In this document: one piece after another, positions 26,062-36,201 of the stretch
Layout: every line of letters begins with the position of its first letter
How positions within the stretch are numbered: the stretch's first letter is position 1
Source: an uncultured Pedobacter sp.
Lineage (GTDB): Bacteria; Bacteroidota; Bacteroidia; Sphingobacteriales; Sphingobacteriaceae
Assembly (NCBI RefSeq): GCF_946480185.1
Contig: NZ_CAMLIG010000016.1
Span: 1 to 64,000 of the forward strand
Direction: 5' to 3'
DNA: 64,000 nucleotides
Notes under the pieces: model-generated
The model's input: the letters and a program-made list of their open reading frames with translations, nothing else
Databases searched by the model: none
Told to the model about the DNA's origin: nothing
Position numbers and translations under genes: made by a program

Positions 26062-27995
26062 TTAATAATGCCATTTATAGTTGCAAGCCATAAATTTTTG
26101 TGGTGATCTTCTAAAATACCGGAGACATGAATTTTTTTTGAATCTTTTGTTAAATGGATATTTTTAAAAGGAATTGATGAATTGGCTTCTTCTGGCTTAA
26201 TTAAATAGCATAACCCGTTGGCACTACCTATCCATAATTTTGAATCGGTGTAAAGAAGAGAGACTACATAATTGTTAGTTAGCAAAGTTGGGGAATCATT
26301 ATTTGTAAACCTAACTGGTTTTTTCTGCGGAAAATTAGCATTAAATTTAAGTAGTCCCCCGCCCCAGGTTCCGACCCAGATATTATTTTCACCATCTTCA
26401 GCTATTGCAAAAATATTGGATAAGCTACTCCGTTCCACAAAGCTTCTGTAATCATTATCGTCAATTGCTTTATTTTCTAATGGGGCTCTAATTAAATTAT
26501 CTGTAGCGGGATTCCAGATGAATAAACCATTGCTCGTTCCCATCCAAATTAAACCATTACCGTCTTTATGAATTTTTCTAACTACATATCTTGGAATTTT
26601 GTTAAGCGTATTTGTGAGGGCAACAAAACTTTTTGTTTTTAGGTTAAACAAGCGCAAACCACTTTTAGTGCCTATCAAAAGCGAATCAGGGCTTAAAATC
26701 AAGAAACTTTGATATTTACGGGTATTAAGAGTAGGGGATTCATCTTTAAACCTGATAAAGTTTTCGTAATCTCGGTGTACATCATTACTTGATATTAAAC
26801 CCAAACCAGCACCTCCGGTAGAGCCACAAAGCATATATTCTTTACCATCAATAATGATGTTTTCAATGGTAGCTAAATTGTTGTTTTCTAAACTGTTAGA
26901 TTTTAAAGTATTGCTTTGAAAGTGTATGAAAGGATAAATCGATTTTTTCAACTTATTTACACCATCGTTGGTAGCGATCCAAATTACGCCGGAAAAGTCT
27001 TGTGTAATTGCGAAGATTTGATTTTGTGAAAGACTGTTGGGGTTGTCAGGTTTGTTTTGGTAATGCAGAAAATCTAATTCTTTATCACTTTTACTTCTAT
27101 TTAAACCCCCACCGTCAGTTCCTAGCCACAATTCACCTTCATTGTCCTCATAAATAGCTGTTACATCATTATGGCTGATACTGTTGTTGTTTCCCGTTTT
27201 TGTGTAATTGATAAAACTTGATTTCTGAGACGATAGAAGCTGGCTATTCGGTAATTTGTAGAGCCCTGCGGTGGTTCCAATCCATAAATTCTTAGTTTTG
27301 TCTGTGTAAATTAAGTTTACGTAAACGTCTAATAACTTTTCTGTTTTTACAACTAAATTGTTGTTAATTGAAATTCGGTATAAGCCTTCGGTTGTTCCAA
27401 CCCAGATATTCTTGTTAATGTCTTCGTTTATAAATATTACAGGTGCTGAAATTTCAATTTTATTTAACTGTATAGCATCTAATTTGTTCAGTTTGGTATC
27501 GTACCTTAATACACCTCTGTTTCTTGTGCCAATCCATATTTTTTTATCCGAAGTTATCTTAAGGGTCGTGATATAGTCTTGGGTGAAAATGTATTCTTGC
27601 TCGGGATTGTTATTGTAGTTATAAAATTCACCGGTTTTAGGGCTATACTTATTTACGCCCTTTGCACTGCCAATCCATAAGTTTTGATTGTCATCTTCGG
27701 TTATACAATTGATAAAATCGTTACTAATGGATTTGTTGTCTTTTGTGTTGTGGCTAAACACAACAAATTCTTTTCCATCAAACCTGTTAAGTCCATTTAT
27801 CGTTCCAAACCACATAAAACCTCGTTTATCTTGGAATATTGATTTTACAGCATTATTAGAAAGTCCATTTTTTCGAGATAATTTCCAGAAAAATAATTCT
27901 GGATTTTGTGCAAATGCAAAAGAAATATAAAATGCTAAGTTTAATAAATAGATTAAACTAAACTTTTTGAAAGAGTTAAGTTGCGATTTTAGCAT
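26007..27995 (-). pseudogene. 5' fragment of HTCS regulator: periplasmic two-bladed-propeller sensor
   Basis: 662 codons starting with a signal peptide (MLKSQLNSFKKFSLIYLLNL to SFAFAQN). It consists of repeated Reg_prop units of the pattern W-x-G-T-x-x-G-L (for example IWIGTRNRGVLRYD, ELWLGTDGGGLNR, NIWVGTWGGGLLKF), the sensor of Bacteroidota HTCS proteins that binds oligosaccharides in the periplasm. The frame ends at 26007 after a shift near 26060: the correct continuation (QAVNFFEVTDGD) is in another frame. No homopolymer is present there, so a sequencing error is less likely than a real mutation. With the IS and the receiver loss, this makes the whole 23174-27995 gene a pseudogene. Confidence 0.85.
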
Positions 27996-28759
27996 TCGTA
28001 CAGTTAAATAAAGGTTTTTGATTAAAGGCTGTGGTAAATTGGGCTAAAAAAGTTGAGTTCCCTCAGCAAAAGGTTCATTTGTGTTTAGGTTGTGTTATGG
28101 TAACTAAAAATACTAATTAAATACTTGCGAAAAAACATTTTTAATATTTCAACGGTTAATCTGTTAATCCGAGTAGTAAGTTAGCTAATTAGAAATACCC
28201 CAGAAATATACGGAAAAATAATTCTAAGGATATTTGTCCGAATCATCGACCCAAATAGTAGGTTGTTTTTTAATACAATTTGTTATAATAGTATTACCTC
28301 CTAAGTCTTGTAATTATCAGATTTGAACAGCCAATTATAAATTTGATTGTTGATACTATAAAGCAGCGTCACTTTTTGTGTCCCTAAAAATTCTTTTGTA
28401 ATGAGTTTAAGTGAGGTGAACGAAATTCTAGAAATATGATTTTTTTACTCTTTTTTGAAGGAAGGCAAAAGATTAGCTGAAAGTCAACGATTAAGTATAG
28501 ATGGAAAATTTAAAAGATCTTTACCGTGTTACCCTTGTTTGCGACAATTTAGCATAACGGAGCATGACAGTTGATCTAACAACAATTTTTAGATTAGCAC
28601 TAACCAATTATATTTAGTCATAATATTACTATATGAGAGATTTCCAACTTTTCATGCACAATTCTTTATTTCGAAATTTTTTCAATGTTTTTTTTGATTA
28701 CCCATTATACTAATCTTCAAAAAGACCTTTATAGATAAATAAAAAGCAATATAATCTAA
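27996..28759. other. 764-bp intergenic region between dead HTCS and sigma factor gene
   Basis: A+T-rich with no open frame of interest on either strand. It should contain the former HTCS promoter and the promoter of the ECF sigma gene. I could not place a convincing TAnnTTTG box. No repeat or strong hairpin was noticed. Confidence 0.4.
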
Positions 28760-29347
28760 ATGATCAATTATAGTAAGTACACAGACAAACAATTGTTGAA
28801 ACTGATTCAGCAAGATGACGATGTGGCGTTTACAGAAATTTATAACCGTTACTGGAAACAACTTTATTATTCTGCTTATCGGCATCTAAAAGTAGATTCT
28901 TTAGCTGAAGAGGTGGTACAGGATATTTTTATTAGTTTTTATCTAAATAAGGAAAAAGTTGTTATTAAGGATAGTTTGAAAGGATATCTCTATACTCTGG
29001 TAAAACATAGAGTGTTAAATGAAATCAGGTCTGCCATCGTACGTAGCAGCTACAAAAACACAATAGAGCAAACAGAAACAATAGCTAGCGAAACTCCGTT
29101 AACTCGCTTGGCTTTGGTCGAGTTGCAAAATGTGATACACACTACCGTTTCAAATCTTCCGCAAAAATGTCAAGAAGCTTATCGTTTAAGTAGGGAAGAA
29201 AATCTTTCGCATCATCATATCGCTGAACAGATGGATATATCTGTAAGTACTGTTGAAAAGCACATCGGTAAAGCACTTAAAACTTTAAGAAAAAATATAA
29301 AGGGCTATGAAAGTGTAGTAATTGTATTAGTTGCTTCTCTTTTCTAG
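28760..29347 (+). CDS. ECF-type RNA polymerase sigma factor of the PUL
   Basis: 195 residues. Region 2 is seen in DDVAFTEIYNRYWKQLYYSA through SLAEEVVQDIFISFY (core binding and -10 recognition). Region 4 is LPQKCQEAYRLSREENLSHH followed by IAEQMDISVSTVEKHIGKAL (-35 recognition helix). The protein ends in a short hydrophobic tail (VVIVLVASLF). It is followed by a FecR anti-sigma gene and an STN-SusC gene, the standard order for outer-membrane-signalling sigma systems in Bacteroidota. When the SusC senses its glycan, the sigma factor is released and transcribes the SusC operon. Confidence 0.93.
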   Translation: MINYSKYTDKQLLKLIQQDDDVAFTEIYNRYWKQLYYSAYRHLKVDSLAEEVVQDIFISFYLNKEKVVIKDSLKGYLYTLVKHRVLNEIRSAIVRSSYKNTIEQTETIASETPLTRLALVELQNVIHTTVSNLPQKCQEAYRLSREENLSHHHIAEQMDISVSTVEKHIGKALKTLRKNIKGYESVVIVLVASLF

Positions 29348-29585
29348 AGCATGTTAAAATTTATCTATTATTCGCCTATGCTTCTTTTAAGTTGCAACTT
29401 GGTCTAATTTTTCGAAAAAAAACTCTCGACTATCGTTGCAAAAGCTGCCTCGTTTCGCAAAATAATTTGAATCAATTTTACAACATACATTTAAATAGAA
29501 TCTAACCCGAAGAATTTTTGAAAAAAAATCAAAATTGTATAGCGGTTATTGCCTACTTAGGTGTTTCTATATATAACCAATCAAA

Positions 29586-30551
29586 ATGAACCAAAATAAT
29601 CTAAAAAATATAATAGACAAATATTTGTCTGGCAATGCTAACGAGCAAGAACGCGAGTTTATTGACGCTTGGTATCAGAAGCAAGAGATAGAGGGCGAAC
29701 AGCCAAATAACGTAAACGACGGACTTCGTATTAAACTTTTTGAAAAAATAAGCCAAGAAACTTTTAGCAGAACCATTACATCAAAAAAGAATAATATTTT
29801 GTTTTTAAGATTATCAAAAATAGCGGCCTCGCTTTTTTTGGTAGGGGCAATGGCGTTTTATTTTTACATCAAACACGCAAAAAAGGCAGAATACTCGTTT
29901 GTTTCTACGCAGAGAGGAGGAATTAAAAAAGTTGTTTTGGCAGATAGTTCCGTTGTTTGGTTAAACATAAGTACTGAAATAAAATATGGTAATAAGTTCA
30001 ATCAGAAAAAAAGAGAAGTTTGGCTAAACGGAGAGGCCTACTTTGAGATTAAACACAATCAAACAAAACCATTTATAATACACACAAACAATTTAACCAC
30101 ATCAGTTTTAGGTACTGCCTTTAACATAAATAGCTATAATATCAATAAGGAAGTTGTAGTAACCGTAACAAGAGGAAAGGTTGGTCTTACTGCTCTGGAT
30201 AATTCGTCTTCAACTTTTTTAACAGCAAACCAAAAGGGGGTTTATACAGTTGGGGTGCAAACGATAGAAAAATCTCGGGCTGATGCCGCTAATGCAATAG
30301 CATGGATTAACGGAGGATTTGATTTTAAGGAAATGAAATTTTCGGAGATAGCGGAAAGACTGGAGCGGAGGTTTGGAGTAGGGATAAGTTTCAGTACCGA
30401 GAAGCTGAAGCGGTGTCCGCTTACGGCGAGTTTCAGAAAAGACGCGTCATTAGAAGAAATATTGACGATTTTAAGTGAGATTGAAAACTGCAGGTTTGCA
30501 AAGGACAAAAAAAACAATAAATACCTAATCTCCGGAGAGGGCTGCAATTAA
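29586..30551 (+). CDS. FecR-family anti-sigma factor
   Basis: 321 residues. The cytoplasmic N-terminal part (~75 residues, INKYLSG-like start IIDKYLSGNANEQEREFIDA) would hold the sigma factor. One TM segment follows at about 77-98 (LSKIAASLFLVGAMAFYFYI). The periplasmic FecR domain shows STQRGGIKKVVLADSSVVWL and GEAYFEIKHNQTKPF. The C-terminus (FKEMKFSEIAERLERRFGVG, SFRKDASLEEILTIL) is a DUF4974-type STN-like domain that meets the N-terminal domain of the SusC transporter. It is separated from the sigma gene by 238 bp without features, so it may have its own promoter. Confidence 0.93.
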   Translation: MNQNNLKNIIDKYLSGNANEQEREFIDAWYQKQEIEGEQPNNVNDGLRIKLFEKISQETFSRTITSKKNNILFLRLSKIAASLFLVGAMAFYFYIKHAKKAEYSFVSTQRGGIKKVVLADSSVVWLNISTEIKYGNKFNQKKREVWLNGEAYFEIKHNQTKPFIIHTNNLTTSVLGTAFNINSYNINKEVVVTVTRGKVGLTALDNSSSTFLTANQKGVYTVGVQTIEKSRADAANAIAWINGGFDFKEMKFSEIAERLERRFGVGISFSTEKLKRCPLTASFRKDASLEEILTILSEIENCRFAKDKKNNKYLISGEGCN

Positions 30552-30629
30552 ATTAATATAAACCTAAAATTTAAAAATGATTTTGAAAAAAAATTCTACT
30601 TAAATCAATAAAGCCCTTTTTAACGAAAA

Positions 30630-30716
30630 AACCACCTGTGGTCGAAGACAGGTGGTTGAATGTAAGCAAGTCAGAACCTCCGTTCCTCATTTAAAAAAGG
30701 AGGGGCTCTGTGCTTA
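30630..30716 (+). promoter_or_regulatory. Two hairpins in the leader of the first susC gene
   Basis: Hairpin 1 is a perfect 10-bp stem, aaccacctgt (30630-30639) with acaggtggtt (30648-30657), around an 8-nt loop. Hairpin 2 is longer and imperfect: arms at about 30663-30681 (taagca...cag...cctcc) and 30699-30716 (ggagggg...ctg...tgctta) with an A/T-rich loop. They occupy the 207-bp gap between fecR and susC. No U-run follows hairpin 1. The position suggests a terminator/attenuator or mRNA-processing element separating regulator from transporter expression. Confidence 0.5.
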
Positions 30717-30758
30717 TTGCTGTTTAAATAATTGTGTAACTATTAAACATTCAAAAAT

Positions 30759-33700
30759 ATGAATATTAATTTACCATTGCATGGTAAGCAAAGAGAAAAT
30801 CAATTTGATTGGCTCACCACATTTCTGAAAATCATGAAATACTCCAGTTTAATTCTTTTATTGGTCTGTATGTCTTCAACGATGCTTCTAGCTTTTACAG
30901 TCAAAGGCCAAAATATCAAAGAAGTTAAAATTAATTTGAATATTAATAATAAGACACTTGATAAAGTATTTGAAGCAATTGAACAGTCAAGCTCATTTAA
31001 GTTTACTTATGATCCTGTTAAGATGCGGAGTTATGGTGCGGTTTCTATTGTGAAATCGGATATATCCGTTGAAAAAGCATTAAAAGGTGTTCTGCCTGCT
31101 TCTTTAATTTTTGAAGAAAAAAACGCTTACATCACTATTAAGGAAAGATCTTCTGAAAACAAGATCATGCCCAAAACAAGTTCTCTTAAAGCAGATATTA
31201 TCATTACCGGAAAAGTAACAGATGCAAATGATGGTGAATCTTTGCCAGGCGTAGCTGTTACAGTAAAAGGTACAACTATTGGGACTACAACAGACTTAAA
31301 CGGTAAATTCTCAATTACAGTTAACGATAAAAATAGAGTGCTTGTATTTAGCTTTTTAGGCTATCAATCAACTGAAAAGTCGATTACGGGCGAAGGTAAT
31401 GTTAATATAAACGTAAAGTTAAGTTCAAGTGCCCAAGGATTGGATGAAGTAGTAGTGGTAGGTTACGGTACGCAGAAAAAAGAGAGTGTTGTAGCAGCAA
31501 TATCAACCATTTCAGCTAAAGACATCGTACGTACACCAACAGCAAATCTTTTAACAGGCTTAGCGGGTAAATTACCTGGTTTAACCATTATGGTTAAAGA
31601 TGGTGAGCTTGGTAAAGAAAACGTTCAAACCTTAATACGCGGTCAGGCTACCACCAACGGTTCCCAACCCCTCATTTTAATTGATGGAGTGGAAAGAGAA
31701 ATTTCTACGCTTGATCCCTATGATATCGAATCCATTTCAATACTTAAGGATGCATCGGCAACAGCCGTATTTGGTGTGCGGGGTGCAAACGGCGTTATTT
31801 TGGTTACCAGTAAAAGAGGTATGGTTGGCAAGCCAACTATTACTGCTACCGTGAATTATTCCGCTCAGGCACCAACTCGTTTGCCAAAGCCTTTAAATGC
31901 TATAGATTATATGACCGTACGTAACGAAGTAATTAGGCAAGATAATGAATCCAGAGGATTGTCAACTCCTATCCCTTATTCTGATCAGGTATTTGATTAT
32001 TATAAGACAGGTTATCAACCTGATTATTATGTGGATCGCAACTTCTTCGACGAGTTTTTGAAAGATTATGCGCCTATGGCTAAAACAAACTTCAACATCC
32101 GTGGCGGTAATGAAAAAACAAAGTATTTTGTTAGTGCCGGATACCTAAGACAAGCTGGGCCATTCAAAACGGAAAAATGGAGTGAGTACAACTATGATAA
32201 TGCAGAAAAACTAGATCGTTTTAACTATCGTAGCAATATTGACATTCAGATAAATAAATCTTTAAAAGCGTGGTTAAACCTTTCGGGATATCTATCGGAT
32301 AAAAATGACCCTATAGTTTACGGAGAAGTGGCATCAGCAGCGCAAAAAGGCTCCTACTATTATTTGCTTTTGGCTAATATGGCGGATGTTCCGGCCATCT
32401 CTTATCCAGATCTTGATCCTCAAGGAAATATAGTAAGCACACCGGGAGCCGATAGAACAGTTTACGGCTCTTTAAACAGAACAGGGTACAGAATTACCAC
32501 AAACAATAACATCAATTCTACTTTAGGTTTAGAGCAAGATCTTAAATTTATTACTAAAGGCTTGTCCGCTAGGGTAATTGGTTCATATGATACCCGAGCA
32601 GATCATATTCGAGGATTCAGACGCTCATATCAAACCTACAATGCCCAACTAAACACCTCAGGCCCAGAACCTGTGGTTGAATATAGTCCTGGGATTGGAA
32701 CCAATACAGAGTTAATCAAGGTTTTAACACAAAGCTTTACCGATAATTTTGATTTGGAAGCATCCTTAAACTATGCCCGTAAATTCAACAAGCATAATGT
32801 TACCGGTTTGCTGTTGTACAAAAAGAATCAACGTGTTATAGATACACAGGTTCCGTTTAATTACGTGGGTATTGTTGGCCGTACAACTTATGCTTATGAC
32901 AATAAATATCTTGCTGAGTTCAACTTTGGTTATAATGGTTCAGAACAGTTTGCAAGTGGCAGACGCTTTGGTTTCTTCCCTTCCGTATCTGCGGGTTGGG
33001 TAGCAAGTGAAGAACCTTTTCTTAAATCAGTTCAAGCGATAGAGTTTCTTAAGTTCAGAGGATCGTTTGGCCAGGTTGGTAATGATAGAATTTCTGACTC
33101 TAGATTTATATACTTAGATGACTGGAGACAAGGTAGCGGAGGCTGGTTAACAGGTCTTGGTGGTATCTCTGGATTACCTACTACGGTATATCAAAACACC
33201 TCACCTAATCCACTGGTTTCTTGGGAAGTGGCCAATAAATACAATATTGGTTTTGAGAGCCGTTTCTTAAAAGGATTTGAGTTAGAGGTAGATCTTTTTT
33301 ATGAAAAACGAAACTCTATTTTAATTACTACTGTACCAATACCTACTTTCATATTCGGGCAGCAGAATCTTCCCCCAAGAAATGATGGGGTAATGACTAA
33401 TCGCGGTTTCGAAACTACTTTGGGTTATTCCAAATCTGTGAACAAAGACCTGTTTTTAGGGGCTCGTGTAAGTGCCGCTTTCGCCCGCAACAAAATGGAA
33501 CATTTTAACGAAACACCTAACGATGATTCATTTGCCTATCCATACAGAACAGAAGGCTACAGTAGGGGAACATTTTGGGGTTATGATAACCTTGGATACT
33601 TCAACAGTGTTGAAGAAATTAACGGGTGGGCTGATGAAACTGGTTTGGCCGCAACAGTTCTACCAGGTGATTTAAAATACCGTGATGTAAATGGAGACGG

Positions 33701-34244
33701 AGTGATAGACGTAAAGGATCTTGTTCCGATGAAATCACCTAGCGTTCCTGAACTAAATGTTTCTTTAACATTATCTGCGCAGTATAAGGCATTTGACATG
33801 AATGTACTGTTCTACGGCGTAAGTAACTACGGATTTAATATGTTAGGACGTGGCATGGATGATTGGGCCGGAGTTGCCTATGGCGGGATCAAGAATTATT
33901 TTGAGCATCATAAAGACGCATGGTCTGAAGAAAAAGTGGCAAATGGAGAAAGTTACTGGTATCCTAGGATGCATCCAGACGGAGTATCAGTAAGTAAACA
34001 ACCCAACAATTTCTTTATCAAAGATTTAACTTATATCCGTTTGAAGAACCTGGAATTTGGCTACACGCTACCAGAAAAAGCTACTAAAGCTCTAGGTTTG
34101 GGTAATGTAAGAGCCTATTTTAATGGCGCAAACTTGTTCTTGTTTGATAATTTACCAGTTAAATTTTTAGATCCTGAAGTGGCAAACTCACTTAGTCACC
34201 CAATTTATGCGACTTATAACTTTGGGTTAAACATAACATTTTAG
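30759..34244 (+). CDS. susC: SusC-like TonB-dependent transporter with STN signalling domain
   Basis: 1161 residues. The signal segment (YSSLILLLVCMSSTMLLAF) is followed by an STN (secretin/TonB short N-terminal) domain at about 52-130 (LNINNKTLDKVFEAIEQSSS), then a carboxypeptidase-D-like domain (GKVTDANDGESLPGVAVTVK). Next come the conserved LDEVVVVGYGTQKKES at about 228-243, the plug (LIDGVERE, ILKDASATAVFGVRGANGV) and a 22-strand barrel ending FGLNITF. It imports oligosaccharides across the outer membrane with TonB energy, and through STN it signals to FecR. It is paired with the SusD gene 36 nt downstream. The STN domain is present only in this SusC, not in the second one. Confidence 0.95.
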   Translation: MNINLPLHGKQRENQFDWLTTFLKIMKYSSLILLLVCMSSTMLLAFTVKGQNIKEVKINLNINNKTLDKVFEAIEQSSSFKFTYDPVKMRSYGAVSIVKSDISVEKALKGVLPASLIFEEKNAYITIKERSSENKIMPKTSSLKADIIITGKVTDANDGESLPGVAVTVKGTTIGTTTDLNGKFSITVNDKNRVLVFSFLGYQSTEKSITGEGNVNINVKLSSSAQGLDEVVVVGYGTQKKESVVAAISTISAKDIVRTPTANLLTGLAGKLPGLTIMVKDGELGKENVQTLIRGQATTNGSQPLILIDGVEREISTLDPYDIESISILKDASATAVFGVRGANGVILVTSKRGMVGKPTITATVNYSAQAPTRLPKPLNAIDYMTVRNEVIRQDNESRGLSTPIPYSDQVFDYYKTGYQPDYYVDRNFFDEFLKDYAPMAKTNFNIRGGNEKTKYFVSAGYLRQAGPFKTEKWSEYNYDNAEKLDRFNYRSNIDIQINKSLKAWLNLSGYLSDKNDPIVYGEVASAAQKGSYYYLLLANMADVPAISYPDLDPQGNIVSTPGADRTVYGSLNRTGYRITTNNNINSTLGLEQDLKFITKGLSARVIGSYDTRADHIRGFRRSYQTYNAQLNTSGPEPVVEYSPGIGTNTELIKVLTQSFTDNFDLEASLNYARKFNKHNVTGLLLYKKNQRVIDTQVPFNYVGIVGRTTYAYDNKYLAEFNFGYNGSEQFASGRRFGFFPSVSAGWVASEEPFLKSVQAIEFLKFRGSFGQVGNDRISDSRFIYLDDWRQGSGGWLTGLGGISGLPTTVYQNTSPNPLVSWEVANKYNIGFESRFLKGFELEVDLFYEKRNSILITTVPIPTFIFGQQNLPPRNDGVMTNRGFETTLGYSKSVNKDLFLGARVSAAFARNKMEHFNETPNDDSFAYPYRTEGYSRGTFWGYDNLGYFNSVEEINGWADETGLAATVLPGDLKYRDVNGDGVIDVKDLVPMKSPSVPELNVSLTLSAQYKAFDMNVLFYGVSNYGFNMLGRGMDDWAGVAYGGIKNYFEHHKDAWSEEKVANGESYWYPRMHPDGVSVSKQPNNFFIKDLTYIRLKNLEFGYTLPEKATKALGLGNVRAYFNGANLFLFDNLPVKFLDPEVANSLSHPIYATYNFGLNITF

Positions 34245-34280
34245 TTATTGTAGAAATATTTTTTAAGACAACCAAAATCA

Positions 34281-36155
34281 ATGAAGATGTGTAAAAATAT
34301 AATAAAAAGCCTCTTAAGCGCAACTTTAATCCTTTTATTGCTGATGCAAACGGGATGTGAGAAAGCGTTTGAAAAAGCATTGGATAGAGCCGATGATTCT
34401 CGTGAAACTTTGAAAGGATTACTAGGAGACGCAAATAAAGTGCGGGGGATGTTGAATTCTTGTTACTCGGGTATTCCGATGGATCGGTCTGAACTCTATT
34501 TCTGGACAACTTTTGAATCTTTGACGGACAATGCTTTTGAAGCACAGGATCAAAGTATGGGCAACTGGCGTAACGGCTTGTTAACGCCATCGTTTCCGGC
34601 AATTGCTCCGTCCAGAGCAACAAACAACCCTGTGACATTTTACGACAGCGGAGCCGGCTACTGGGGCCGTTACTGGGGGGCTATTAGAGCTTGTAATACT
34701 TTAATAGATAATATCGACAATATTACAGTGCCCCTGTCGGTTATGCCACAAACAGAACGAGATCAAATACTTGACGAAGCCTTAGTGTTAAGAGCATACT
34801 TCCACATTATGTTGATCGGAATGTACGGACCTCTTCCTTTTATGGATAAGACCGTTCCGCTTGACTTTGCTGGTTGGGGAGAATTAACTCGCCCAACTTA
34901 TAACGAGGTTGCAACCAAAATAGCAGATGAACTTCAGGCTGTAATTGACAGAAAAAGAATCCCTCTTAAACGCGACCCGTTTAACGCTAACGATAAACTC
35001 AGAGTACCCCTTAGTTTTGCTTATGGCTTAAAGTCTCGGGTTTTATTGTACAATGCAAGCCCTTTAAATAATCCGTCGGGCGATCCGGCTAAATATCAGC
35101 TGGCCGCGGACGCAGCCAAACAGTTTCTTGATTTAAACGCCTATTCATTAGAACCTTTTGAAAACACAAAGAAGAATTTGTACAATTCAACTATAAACGA
35201 AAATGTTGAAGCAACAGAGGTAATCTGGCGTGGACGCGATAGGTTTCAACAGCTTAGCTTTGTACACGGGATGAATTTGAGTTTAATGAATCCAAAAGCA
35301 AGTAACTATAGTAATTACAAAGCAGGCGAAACACCAACTCAGGAAATGGTGGATAGCTACGAGTTAAAAGATGGTTCGCTGATTATTGAAAATTATGATG
35401 CAACTCATGCCAAACCTACTTTCACAGCTGCGGCAATAGCAGCTGGCTATGATGATGTAAATAAACCTTACGATAACAGAGATGACCGCTTTTACCGTGA
35501 CATATTGTACAACGGTGCCAACTTTGGCAACTCTTACCAGTTAGGTCCAATTAAAGTATTCACATACTTCGGCGCACCCGGTAGCGGAACAAATGGTATC
35601 GCTACTTCCGGAGATGAAAAACGTACCTATACAGGTTACTATTATGGTAAAGATCGTGATCCGATCTGGTATGGATCAGGTACAGTAGCCGAGGCAAACG
35701 CAAGAGTTCACCAACACTCCGTGTTAATGCGCTATGCAGAGATTTACCTTAACTATGCAGAAGCATTATGTGGTGCAAACCAATTGGACGAGGCCTGTAC
35801 CCAGCTAGACAAGACCCGTTTGCGGGCTCATCAACCGTCCATTCGATTAGTGCCGGGCTTTAGCTTAGACAAAGCTTGGTTGATGAAAAGAATCCAGAAT
35901 GAGAGACGTGTAGAGTTGGTATTAGAAGACAGCCGCTTTTATGACGTTAGAAGATGGAACATCATTAGCAATCAAAACACCAATACCATTAGTGGTATGC
36001 TTCCAGAACAGGTAAGCCCTGGCGTATTTAAATATACCCGTTACAAAATGCCTTGGACATGGGCTTGCCATAACGAAAAATACAAAGTATTGCCCATCCC
36101 GCTTTCAGACCAAAAATTGATGCCTAAGATGTTGCAACCGGAGGCTTGGCGTTAA
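34281..36155 (+). CDS. susD: SusD-like outer-membrane glycan-binding lipoprotein
   Basis: 624 residues. Lipoprotein signal ending MQTGC followed by acidic residues (CEKAFEKALDRADD), fitting surface export. SusD landmarks are YWGRYWGAIRACNTLIDNID, ALVLRAYFHIMLIGMYGPLP (TPR-like helices) and the C-terminal RNERRVELVLEDSRFYDVRRW. It would sit as the lid over the SusC barrel just upstream and capture oligosaccharides. It is translated 36 nt after the susC stop, in the same operon. Confidence 0.95.
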   Translation: MKMCKNIIKSLLSATLILLLLMQTGCEKAFEKALDRADDSRETLKGLLGDANKVRGMLNSCYSGIPMDRSELYFWTTFESLTDNAFEAQDQSMGNWRNGLLTPSFPAIAPSRATNNPVTFYDSGAGYWGRYWGAIRACNTLIDNIDNITVPLSVMPQTERDQILDEALVLRAYFHIMLIGMYGPLPFMDKTVPLDFAGWGELTRPTYNEVATKIADELQAVIDRKRIPLKRDPFNANDKLRVPLSFAYGLKSRVLLYNASPLNNPSGDPAKYQLAADAAKQFLDLNAYSLEPFENTKKNLYNSTINENVEATEVIWRGRDRFQQLSFVHGMNLSLMNPKASNYSNYKAGETPTQEMVDSYELKDGSLIIENYDATHAKPTFTAAAIAAGYDDVNKPYDNRDDRFYRDILYNGANFGNSYQLGPIKVFTYFGAPGSGTNGIATSGDEKRTYTGYYYGKDRDPIWYGSGTVAEANARVHQHSVLMRYAEIYLNYAEALCGANQLDEACTQLDKTRLRAHQPSIRLVPGFSLDKAWLMKRIQNERRVELVLEDSRFYDVRRWNIISNQNTNTISGMLPEQVSPGVFKYTRYKMPWTWACHNEKYKVLPIPLSDQKLMPKMLQPEAWR

Positions 36156-36201
36156 CTAAGTGGGACATATAAAAATTATTTAAAAAATTTAATTGACAAC
36201 G

